Shown here: piece after piece, positions 33,400 through 45,529 of the stretch | Layout: each line of letters begins with the position of its first letter | Position numbering within the stretch: position 1 is the first letter of the stretch | NCBI GenBank assembly: GCA_000727475.1 | Contig: KL647317.1 | Span: 682,016-746,015 of the forward strand | Source: Sarcocystis neurona | Lineage: Eukaryota; Apicomplexa; Conoidasida; Eucoccidiorida; Sarcocystidae | Direction: 5' to 3' | DNA length: 64,000 bases | Position numbers and translations under genes: made by a program | Notes under the pieces: model-generated | What the model was told of the DNA's origin: nothing | Seen by the model: the letters and a program-made list of their open reading frames with translations, nothing else | Database searches by the model: none

Positions 33400-34703
33400 A
33401 TGAAGCCAAGTTCTCTTCACGGAAACTGCGGCACCCGTGCTGCTGCAGCAGCAGCACCGAGTGCGGCAGGAGAAGCAGCAGCACCTGCGGCAGGGTCAGC
33501 AGGGGCGGATGCAGCAGCAGCAGCAGCATGCCAGGAGCGTGCGCCTCCCGGAGACGCAACAGGCGGTGCTGCTCGTGCTCCGGCATGCGATCCGGAACGT
33601 CCTACAACAGCAGCAGCAGCAAGAGCGGATACAGCAGCTGCGTCTCACTCCCGACGGCGAGGCAAGCGTGGACAGCACGGAAGCAAGTGGCAGAAGCAGG
33701 GTGCGCGCATGCAGCAGCAACAGCAGCATGAGAAGGAGGAGGAGAAGCAGCAGCACGCCGAGCAGCGGGAGCAGCGGAAGGGGCAGGAGAAGCAGAAGAA
33801 CGAGCGGCAGGAGAAGGACAACGGACAGCAGGAGAGAACGGCCGGGGACGGGCAGCCACACGTGGAGGAGGTGCCGGAGCAACACTTTGTCTCCCAGCAG
33901 CGAGGTAATAACGGGACAGCGTTTTGCCAGCAGCAAGAGGAACGAGAAGCGCCAGAGGAGGAGCAACAGCAACCACTGCTGCACCAATGGGATTCGCAGG
34001 AGAGACAGCCGCAAGAGCAGCTGCTGCAACAAGAACAGCAGCAGCTGCAGCAACAACAGCAGTCGATAGAAAACCAGCAGACGAACGGGCAGCAGCGGCC
34101 GCTAAACAGGCAGCCGGCTCCACATCTGCAGGAGCAGCAGCCGAACGGGGAAGAAGGCTTGACAGTTGAACAGCAGCCCCTGCTACCGCAGCAGCAGCTC
34201 TTTTCCCTCAAGCGGCAGCATCCAGTCTCGTATGGGCAGCAACAGCAACCGCCGCGCCAACAGCGTCTGCAACAGGAGCAGCTCCTGCAACAGCAGCAGC
34301 ACGTGCCAGCGGAGCAGCAGGAGCAGGGTGTCGCGTCTGCGGAGCAGAGCGGGCGAAGGAGCGAGCAAACGACAGAGGCGTCACGCGTCCCGCAGAGGCA
34401 GCAGCAGGAAGAGGGAGCGGTAACAGCCGAAGCGGCAGCTGTTACGGAGAAGGAAGCAGCCGGAGCAGGTCAGCAGTGGGACACTAGGTCTGGGGTGAGG
34501 GAGGAAGCGTGCGTCGGAGTCGCCTCCTCGTTCACTGCTGTTGCTGCAGCAACAGGGGCTTCATCCGTAACAAACAGGCACGCCACTCGCGCAACGTCAG
34601 CAGCAGCAGCAGCGGCAGGAGCCGCAGCAACAACAAAGCACCTGCAGCAGCAACAGAAGCACTTTCTGTCCAAGGGCGAGAAACGCGGTCGAAGGGTCCC
34701 GCG
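33400..34703 (+). CDS. tentative exon 1 of the MFS gene: Gln-rich N-terminal extension
   Basis: The frame is open from after TAG 33187-33189 to 34776; the first Met is at 33400. It encodes about 435 residues dominated by Gln, Ala and Glu with Pro/Gly/Ser, then turns basic: LSKGEKRGRRVPR. Donor CG|GTGGCT at 34704 gives phase 2, which fits exon 2 exactly and places the basic cluster just before TM1, as expected for an inside N-terminus. The donor is weak beyond GT. The true start could lie in an upstream exon, and an independent Gln-rich gene cannot be excluded. Confidence 0.5.
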
Positions 34704-34854
34704 GTGGCTGCCTCTCGGATGTCTCGATCGCAAAGGAGAGCCTCCGCTGCATCCAAATATATATTTGATGTACTGATTCTCCCAGGCTCTAGATATTCCC
34801 ACACACCTCTTTACTTTGCTATTTTGTCTCGCCTTCTTTCTCTCTACTATACAA

Positions 34855-34895
<41 letters not shown>

Positions 34896-37800
34896 CGTGC
34901 TCGTCTACATGCGTTTGCATATATTCTCGCTGTAGTAGTAACGACCTTTACGTACTACGCGTGGAGCTCTGTCACGCTCTCTGCGTGCGTCCAGCCCTGC
35001 CCAGCTACTGTCGTCGGATGTGTGTCAGCGATTGTATCTACACCCAACAGCACGCGTCCTCATACATGCGTCCTCGTTGCCATGCACACGTATATGCACG
35101 ACCATTACCGTCGCGTCTGACCGCCGTGCCTAGACACAGGGATATATACACGTACATAAATACATACACGCTCACGGACATACACAGATGCACACATAGA
35201 TACATACATACATACATACATACCTACGTAGATACATATATAGACACATAGATAAAGATATAGATACATACATGGGTGCATACATACATACGTAGATACA
35301 TACATACATACATACGTAGCTACATACATAGATACATACATAGATACACACATAGATACACAGATACATACATCGATACATACATCGATACATACATACA
35401 TAGACACATAAATACATACCTATATACACCCCGTCAGCACGCATATAAGCATACTCACCGGCGTGTACACATGCCAAAGACGTATGCGCCTTTGAGCGCC
35501 GTGCCTACCTACACGGATATACATGCATATATATATATATATATGCGCACATACACATACACATATATATATATATATACATATGTACATGTGTATATAT
35601 GTAGACATTCTTTCGTTTGTGCGGAAGCCTCTTTTATGAAGGAAAGTGCAAGCAGGGACTTCCTTCAGTTCTACGCATATCACTCTGTCTGCGTTCAAAG
35701 AACTGTCTGCCTAACAGAGCAAGAACACTGCGTAGTGAAACAGTAGTTTCGGGAGAACAGATCTCCGTCTCTGTCTTATTATCTATCGATATATATCTAT
35801 CTATCTATATCCACGTGTGTCTCTACATTTCAGGCAACACCTCCTCAGCTAAATCTCTCCATCTACATATATATATATATGTATACATATGTACACGACG
35901 CCGGACTACGTCGACGTGGATACTCGTACACTATATGCATACGTGTATGTATATATATCTGTGTATCTACGTGTGTACTGTATGTATCTGTATATATACA
36001 TATATATATGTATATATATATGTGTATGTGTATATCTCTATGTGTCCACGTGCGTACTGTACGTATGTATGTCTACATACGTATGTACAGGGGCAACAGT
36101 CCCTTCGAGGGCTTGGGAGATGTCGCCAGCGTCACGCGTGGAGAAAAATGTCCGCAAGCGTAGCCTATGTATACCTCTTGTGTCTACATATATATATATG
36201 TATATATGTGTAGATAAATAGATACGTCTAGTCTCTGTGTATAGAAGATGAAGACAGAGACATGCATAAGGTACGCATACAGGCAAACGCATACATACAC
36301 AAGTCTACACACACAACACGTATGCGGGTCCACTCCCGTATTCGTGCGCAGATATAGATATATATACACGTGTGTGTATGAAAGCTCCGGCCTACATATG
36401 GCACACGATATATATATATATATGTATATATGCTCAGAGCGGTTGTGCTGTATACGTAGAAGAAGTTTTGGTCATTACCTTGCATCTGTCCACTTTAGTA
36501 TGAATATGTGGATTCCACGGGTGGGCAGTGGTGATGCATTTCTCGCTGCATGCTTGCGTTTCTTTCTGCATGCGTAGGACTCGCAGGCAAAACCCCGTCG
36601 CGCATGTATTCTCCCGGTCTACGTTTGGTTATCTGCCTTTCTCTGCACGTTTGTACACATATACATATATATGTGTGTATTCGTACAGAGAGAGACATGT
36701 AGATACGCATTAATACCACCATCTGTCCACAGTCCGTAGAGCGTTCTGTGTGTCTGCATTGCTGCCTCGGTCCCTGCGCTGTCTTTCGTTGGGTGCGCCT
36801 GGGATTGCCTGCAGGATTTACTTTCGAGTGCTGAACGCCGTGGCATATGCCGCACGGGCTGCCTCCATCTTCGACGCTTATCTCTTCCTTCGCTTTGGGG
36901 GCAATCGCGCAGTGCGTCGCCTGATCTTCTTTGCTTTTTTGCTGTTGCTGTTGCTGCTGCCAGCCGCACGCTCGCCCTTTTTTCGGTCTGCGTCCTGCTG
37001 CTGCTTCCTACAGCGCCCCTGCTACGCCGTCACTGCTGCTGCGCCGTCACTGCTGCTGCTCCGTCACTGCTGCTGCTCCGTCACTGCTGCTGCTGCTTTG
37101 CGGCCGCGGCTACCGCTACGCCTGCTCGCGCGGCCGCTGCCTCCGTAGGGGACGCTGCTGCCGGCTGGGTACCACCGCTGGTGCTGCTGAAGCTGCTGCT
37201 CCCTGGGCGTATGTCTGTATGTCTCTGCAGTTCAAATGTTGCGGTCTCCGCCTTGTTTCTGTGCTGCTGCAGCTTCTCCACGTGGGTCTGCTGCTGCGTT
37301 TCTCGACTCCAAACGGCTGCTGCGCGGTCGTTCTGTCTCGGTGCCGTCGCCTCTGCAGCTCCTCTTGCGCCCGTGGTTTTGATGCTGCTTCTGTTGCCTC
37401 TGCTGCTACTGCGATGCACCTGCTACTGGCGTTCTGTAGCTGCTGTGTAGCTGCTGTTGCTGCTTTCCGCTGCTGCAACTGACACTGACGCTACTACGTG
37501 TGCCGCCCCCTTGCTCCTGCCGTCGCTGCTGCTGCGGCGCTAGGTGGTGCTGCTGTTTACTGCTGCTGCTGTTGGGTATGGTACTCACGCCGTTACGTAA
37601 TGCTGCTGCCATGACTTTATTTGCATAGACTTGCCGCGTTTGCTGCTGCTGTTGCTGCCGCTGCTTCTACCGTCGAGGTACTGTTGCAGTTGTCCCTGCT
37701 GCTCCTACTGACGTAGTAGGACTCCTGCTGCTGCTGAGGGTCCAGGTGGCTTGTTAGCGCTGTTGCTGTTACTGTTGCTTGTCCGCCTGCAGCTCCTGCG

Positions 37801-40800
37801 GGTGCTGCCACAGCTGCTGGTGTTGGTGCGTCTAGTGGCCTGCCACGGCTGCTCTGCCGTATGTCAGGAACCCCCTGCTGCTTCTGCGGCTGCTTCTCCT
37901 ACTGGGTTTCTGTTGCTGTGGTGGCTGATTCTCTCCTTTTGCTGCTTCTACGGCGTTGGCGTTGCTGTTGCCTCCGCTACTGCTTTTTCTACTGCTGCTT
38001 CCCCGCCTGTGTTGCTGTTGGAGTTGCTTCGTCTGGCGTGCTCTTGTTTTGCTTTCCCTGCTGCTTCTGCGGTTGTTTCTGCGTTACTCAGGTGCTATTG
38101 CTGCTGCTGTTTGTGCTGCCCCGCCCACTTGCGGGTGCGTTTTGCTGCTGCTTCTCCTCCAGAGTTGCTGTTCCCGTTGCTGCTGCGTATGCCGCTTCCT
38201 CTGCTGCTGTTGCTGCTGCCTTTGTTGCTGCTGCTTCTCCAAGTAAATTGCTATTGCCGCTGCCCGTGCTGCTATTACTGCTCCCTGTGCTTCTACTGCT
38301 GCCCGTCCTGCTATTACTGCTCCCCGTGCTTCTACTGCTGCCCGTGCTGCTATTACTGCTCCGTGTGCTGGTATCACTGCTCCCTGTGGTGCTGCTACAG
38401 ATTGGCACATTGACTCTGTTCAGTGGATTAATCACGATCGTCGTGGCGCCCCTCGCCGGAATCGTCTGCGATATCTTCAAGTCCCAGCGAAGCAACTTCC
38501 TTCGAGGCGCCGCCATCTTCACCCTCCTGTGCACGTGTATGATACATAGACACATATACACATATGATTACATGTATATATTCAAATTATAGAGTGCGAA
38601 AAAGGGAGACCAGCATGCATCCTGCATGTACACGTATGTACAAATATGTACACACACATGTATGACACATACGCACATATATATATACATATGATCGAGA
38701 GAAAAAGAGAGGGAGACTTGCGTCCTAAGAGTGCATGTGTAAAGAGGTGGATACAGACGTACAGCAGAAGCTTGTTAATCTTCAGCGAGAGACATACCCA
38801 TTTATACACAGATGTAGATACACCTGTATAACGATACATTATAAATAATATATATTCATATATATATATGTGGGTGTGTATATTTGACGGTGTTGGACTA
38901 CGAGGTGGGTCCTGTACTGTCGTCCTCTCTGCAGCTGACGCTGACGCTTCGTCTTCCCCTGCACGGCTGGCATCGCCTTCACACGTATCTGCCTGTTTGC
39001 TGTCGACAGACACGCGTGTATATGTGTGCATGCAGATCTCTCTCTCTGTCATTTTCTCTCGTTTGCTCTCTTTTCTTCTGCCCTCTCTAAATACGTACTT
39101 TTCCTCGCAAGTCGTAGATCTAAGCCCACGCAAACGCGTGCACATGTATGTATGTATGTGCGTCTATGTATATGTTATGTATACATGTGTATGTGTGTAT
39201 GTGTGTATAGATGTATGTATGTATGTATGTATATATGCATGTACATATGTATGTATATATGTGTGCATATTTGTGTGTATGTACGTAGGTGTTTATATGT
39301 ACGAATGTACGCATGTATATATGTATGTGTCTAGCTGCATGTGTGTATATGTGTGCATCTGTATGTGTTTGTGCGCATATTATATGTACGTATGTATTTT
39401 ATGGGTGCGTGTGTCTGTCTCTCTATGTGTATATACGTATCCGTATATCTGTATGTATGTAGCTATATATATCTATATGGATTTACGTATGTGTGCAGAT
39501 ATCTGTGTGTGTGTGTAACTGTAAATATCTGTGTGTATGTATTTATCTGTGCGTCGTTGTGTCTGTATTTGCATGCATCTGTGTGTATGTGTGTGTGTTT
39601 GTCTGTGTGTAGGTATGTGTATATGTGTATATCTGTAGATACCTGTGTGTTAGTATGTGCTTATGTATGTACCTGTATGTATCGGTACGTGTGTATACAT
39701 ATATATATATATGTGTATGCATACATATCAGTATGTGTGTACGTATCTGTATGTATATGTGTGTATTTGTATGTGTGTAAGTCTGTGAATGTATTTGTGT
39801 ATTTTAGTGCGTCGAACCTCTGTGTTTCTCTTCTCTTGATCCACACGTGTGCGTCTGCTGGCCGGCGTGGAAATATATCTTTGTTTCCCGGTACGTGTGC
39901 GTGCAGCGCAACGACGTTCGGGTAGACATGACTGTCTTCACCTCTCTCCACGTGTAGATATGCCGGTCCACAGAATTTGCTGAATTACTCAGTCACAGAC
40001 ACGTTGTAGGCAGTGACTGTATATCTAAGGGGGAAAAAGAGACAAATGCATATACATACATATGTGTATGTAGACGTATACGTATGTAGGACAACGCATA
40101 TCTATGTATATATATATTCACATGTATATTTGAGTGTATATGTATTTATATGCATACGAATATTTACTTATGTACACACGCAGGTGTACATGTGTAGAGA
40201 CACAGAGAGTACGGAGGGATGTGTATTTGTTACGTGCATGTGTATATATGTATAGAGGAAGAGTGCGTTGGGAGGCTCAGACAGAGAAGGGTCACGCATG
40301 CATGTAGAAGTGTATGGGCTATATACATATATACGTATATCGATATATAGATAGGCAGCTAGGTATATTATATGTATGTGTGTACGTGTCTATGCGCAGA
40401 GCTCTGCACTGCCGTCGTGTAGCTGTGTCTTCGAGTCACGCACTTGGGTACGTATACATACGTATACGTATTTACATATATAACTGCATGCATCCATTTA
40501 GAGGCACACATATATGAGAACAGAGATATTCTACCCCGCCCACATGTATATGAATATAATTACCTCTAAGCGGACATGGACCGGCGCATGCAGGGAGGTT
40601 AACAGGGGAGCCAAAATACCTGTGTATACCGGCGCTTGCCTATCCGGATATACATGTCGTACATCTTCTCGTGGGCCTGTGTACGTATAAGCGCATATCT
40701 ATCTCTATCTGCATACGCCTAGATAAACGTACCTGCGAGCTGAGATATTTTTTCCATTTTTATCTACTTCTGTCCATCAGGAGCTATCTATCGATACCTG

Positions 40801-43800
40801 TGGCTACCTATCTGTGTGTCTCTCTAGTACTGTCTCCCTATATATGTGGAGTAGCATGCCGCGCAAGTGTGACAGAGATACGCATTTGTGCCTTGACGTG
40901 TTCTAGAGGCCCTGCGATAGACATGCGGCTGCATGTTTCTAGGATTACTGCTGCTTCTGTTGCTGCTTGCTTGGCTCTTCTTCTCTGGTTCTGCTTGCCG
41001 GTGCTGCTGCCTCTCGTCTGCAGCGGCACAGCCGGTCGCCGTTTGGTTGCTCCTCCTCGCAGTTCCCCGCTGCTGTCGCTTCTGCGGCTGCTGCGGCCCC
41101 TTCCGTGACTGCTGCAGCTGCTGCGTCTTCTTCTTCTTCACCAGGAGGGAAAGCGGCGGATGTTGCAGCCATAGCTGGGGCTGCGAGGTATGCTGCCGCT
41201 GCTGCTACTCCGCAGCAGGTGGCGGTGGCGCTGCGGCTTCTCCTGCTGCCGTTGGTGCTCCTTTTGTGTGCATCCGGCTCCTGCTGCGTCTCTTGGCAGG
41301 GCTGCTGCGGCTGTGTTCCTGCGGCAGCAGCCCTGCCCTTGCTTCTGTAACGGGTGCTGCTGCTGCTGTCCTTCTCTCCCTCTCCCACCGCAGGTTCCTC
41401 GCAGCTACCAGAAAAGCGCTGCAGGAACCGCGAGCGATCAGTCCGTCCCCTAACCGACACGCCTGTCGCATTGCGACTGCTGCTGTTGCTGTTCCTTGTA
41501 CTTTCGCTGTTGTGGCTGCTCTTCATGCCGCTACATTGGCTTGATCCTTTGCGGCATAGCTGTCCTGCTGCGACTGCTTCTTCTGCCTCTTGGTAGCTGG
41601 TACCTCTGCTCCTGCTCGCTCGCCTCCTGCGTCTCTGCCTCCCCGGTGGTGGAGGCGCTGCCGCTGCCTCTTCTCTCCTGGTGCTGGCGGTGTACTTCTG
41701 TTCCGCGAACTGCCGCTCCTGTGTGTGGGCCTGTGACTCCTGCTGCTGCTGCTGTTGCTGCTGCTGGATCTTTGCGTCTCGCAGACGTCAACTGGAGAGC
41801 AGTGGAAGGCGACAATTTTTCTTTGTTAATTCTCTCGACGTTCATGTGGAAGGGGTGGTATGAGTTTGTTACTGTCTGCTCAGAAAGTCTTTTCAACGAC
41901 TGCATGCCCCCAGGTAAATTTTTTTCCCTATCTCTCCGTCGTCTGCTTCCTCTTCACGACTTCCGTGGTCTCTGTTCCCTTCTTCCTTCGGTGTGATTCT
42001 CTTTGCTCTGCGCCGTCCCGTGTTTACCCCCGCGCGTGTACGTACACCCGAAGCAGCGCGCCACCACGTCGTTGGTCTTTTGAATTGAAGCGGAATCCCA
42101 CCTATTAAAGATGAGACTGAAGAAATGCAGAAGTCACCTGCATGAAGAAAAAGACGAACATGCGGTAATTCTATTCGGTTTCTCTGTGGAATGCACATGC
42201 AGCTTCTCTGCAACTCTGTCTCCGTACTGTGTCCCTGTGCTGCTGCTGCTTCTCTCCGACGCTGCAGCTACTGCTGGCCTCCTGCAGATGCGTATCTTGG
42301 CCTTCCGCTGCTGCCGCTGCGTCTCCTCTGCTGCTGCTGCTGCACCTCTGCTGCTGCTGCTGCTGCACCTCTGCTGCTGCTGCACCTCTGCTGCTGCCGT
42401 GTCTCTGCTGCTGTTGCGTCCTTTCGCTACGGACCTCGTCTGACTACTGCATGCGCTCTGCTTTTTCTCTCGGTCTCACGTTTTTCACTTCTTCCCTTCC
42501 GTGTCCACCACCCCCTCGTGTCTCTCTCTCTCCGTCTTTGTCTGTCGACCTTCTCTGTGCTCACCCGCTTGCCAGAATGCCCCAGGCGCCTCTCTTCTCT
42601 TGCTTCGCCTCTTCTTCGAGTTCTCTTCTCGGTCTCCTTCGTTGTTTTTCTCGTCTTTCCTTCGTCTGCCTCTCCTATCCGCTGGCTTCCCCTTCGTCTC
42701 CGTCGTCATTTTCTGCACTTTCTCCTGAAAATTGGGCCCTTGCTGCATGCGCAGGGAGACGCAGCGAGTTGTACGTCGTCCGCAGAATTGCAACGACGCT
42801 TGCCAACGGCGTGGGGCCTTTGCTGTCGCTGCTCGTCTTCGCCATAGAAGGCAACACGTGGTCGTTGCCGGTTCTCCACTCGGTCCTCTACGTGGGAACC
42901 ATCCTTTCTCTTCCCCAGGTCCGTCCCATATGTCCACCGTCCGTCTCTCTCACTATATATATATATATGAATTTGCACACTACGTAGAGTTAATTTATTT
43001 AGAATAGGGTCAGTGGATACGTGCAACGTGTATATACACATACGCGCTCATCTTCGTCTCTCTCTCCCTCTCACGTTCGTCTCTATTTCTCGCTTTCCCT
43101 CTCTCTTCATATATATATATATATTTAATAACTGTGTAAGGTTTATATGTAGTATTGGGACAGTATGTGCTTGTACGCGTGTGCACTCATATATGTCGTG
43201 TACATTCATAATAAACATATATATATATATATGCACAAATGTGTGCGTATATATATATGAATACATGTATGTATTTGTATACATATGTGTACATACACTG
43301 TGTAAAGAATATTGATGTACATATCTAGGGTCAGTGTGAATGTCCACGGGTTCGTGTGTTTGCGTGTGTGTATACATACGTATACATATATCTATGTATA
43401 TCTCAACTGCTGTGTGTGTCTGACGTCGAGGGTGGCAACAAATGGTGTAGCGACTGGCAGCTTCTTTGAGCGCTTCGTTCTGCGCACTCCTTCAACACCT
43501 GCTGCTGTCGCTGCTGTCATTGCTGCTATGAAATATATATGAAGTATATGTGTCGTGCATCAGTGCCTCTCTCCGTGTAGAGAAAGGGAGAGCAGGAAAG
43601 ATGTGCGTAGTAGTTATATATGTATATGAGTAGATGAATTACGTGCGAATCTGTGGGTGATTTATATACTTACTTGTATACGTATATATATGTAGCTTAT
43701 GGGCGAATGTGGGTTGATATATATCCGCACTTGTACATGTATACATATATGTATGTATGCGTGTACGTAGCTTATGTGCGAATATGGAGGTGATTTATAT

Positions 43801-45497
43801 ATATATATATATACATGTATATATCCATAGCTTATGTGCGAATATAAGAGTATCTCCGTCTTTCGATGTTCTTCCCATTAGATCCTGCTGCTGTTTCAGC
43901 CAGCCCGCAGCGGGCCCCGTTGGCTGCGCTTGCTGCTAGAAGTCCTAGGCACCACTTGCTCGGCGTGTATCTCGCTGTTTTTGTTGCAGCAGCGGCGGCT
44001 GTTTATTCAGCAGAGGACTCGCTCGTGTGTGTCCTGCCACTGCTGTGGCTGCCGCTGCCTCTGCTGCTGCTGCGACAGCTGTGGTAACTCCTGCCCTTCG
44101 TGAGAGGTGACGCTGCCGCACTTGGAGCTGCTGCATATGAGAGAGGTGCAGCAGCAGCAGCAACAGCCACGGCAAGGAGGTCAGCAGCAAAGACAGGCGC
44201 TGGAGGGAGAGCAGCAGAGAGAGGCGGGAGAGAAACAGCAGCAGCTGCTGTCTGCGTGTAGGCACTGCTTCTCTCTTCTTCTGCTAGCGTCTCGGCGACA
44301 ATGCGTTGCTGTTGTTGCGCTGCTCGCAGGTCCTGCTGCTGTGGTGGTGGGAAGACGTCGGGCTGCCCCACGGCGCTGCTGCTCGCCCGCCGGTCCAGAG
44401 CGAACAGCGACAGCAGCCTCTGCTGTGCGAAGAAGGAGGACAGACTGAAAGCGGCGCAGGCGCAGGAACGCGGCAGCAGCAGCAAGCGATGCAGCAACAG
44501 CATCAGCAGCAGAAAGAAAATACGCTGCAGCAAGTCGATCTGGAGCAGCAGCTCGATCTGGAGCAACAGCTGCAGGAGCACGCCGATGAAGATGAGACGG
44601 AGCAGCGACGAGGAGGAAAGGAAAAAGGATACAAACGAACGCCCGTGCCTCGTGCTGTTCCGTGGCTCATTTTCATCTCCCACTGTATTACCTTCTGTGG
44701 AGCCGGTATGCGATCGCCTTTCTCGCTCATGCGAACAACAAGGGTGCAGGCATCTGTATACATATATCTGTCCCTATATCTCTCTCTATCTGTGTGTATA
44801 GTTGCACAAGCGTTTACATGTGTACATGGGGGTAGACACCTATAGATCGATGTAGGCCTACATGCATGCACGTACGTGTGTGTGTCTGTCTCTCCCTGTT
44901 GAAAACCGGACGTACGCCCAGACGTACGCCCCACACAAACTACGGGTTTATGTGTGAACATTTGAAAAAGCACTATTCCGCCCTCTCCACGCGGCCAAGT
45001 GCGGAGCGCATCATGCGTCCTTCTACACCCACACAAGCGTCCTACATATTTATTCCCGTATATATCACATGCATACGCGTCTTGACAGATACGCAAAAAA
45101 CGGCCATATATGTATAGATGGATAGATATAGACGTGGCATGAATTCTTGCCTGTTTACGTGTATGTACGCTTGTCAACACGCCGGTGTACAGGTGCCAGT
45201 CCAACGGATTACATCTGTACAGAGGTGTGCATGTGTATACACAGATACACCAGTCGCTGCGTTGTGTGAAAGCGATGTACGTATGGAAGCGTCGTACGCA
45301 CAGTGGCGAAGTTTCTTCGACGACCTGTACAGACGCGTCACACATTGGCACCTCCACTTCGTTTTTTGCTGGGCAGCTGCGCGTTGCTTTCTTCGCCAGT
45401 GTGGAAGTGTACTGAAGAGCAGGTAACCAGCAGGCACACACGTGCGCCGGCGGTGGATGACGACGTCTGCTCGCAAATAGAGACGTACATAAGTATT

Positions 45498-45529
<32 letters not shown>

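Noticed and set aside
33496..34211. Minus-strand and alternative-frame ORFs (up to 210 codons) across the CAG block
   Set aside because: They are shadow frames of the CAG-rich exon 33400-34703.
35140..39800. Long Tyr/Ile/Val/Cys ORFs in TATG arrays
   Set aside because: Tetranucleotide repeats avoid stop codons in some frames; these are compositional artefacts.
40945..42387. Minus-strand Gln/Ser-rich ORFs in MFS introns 3-4
   Set aside because: Antisense readout of intronic CTG tracts.
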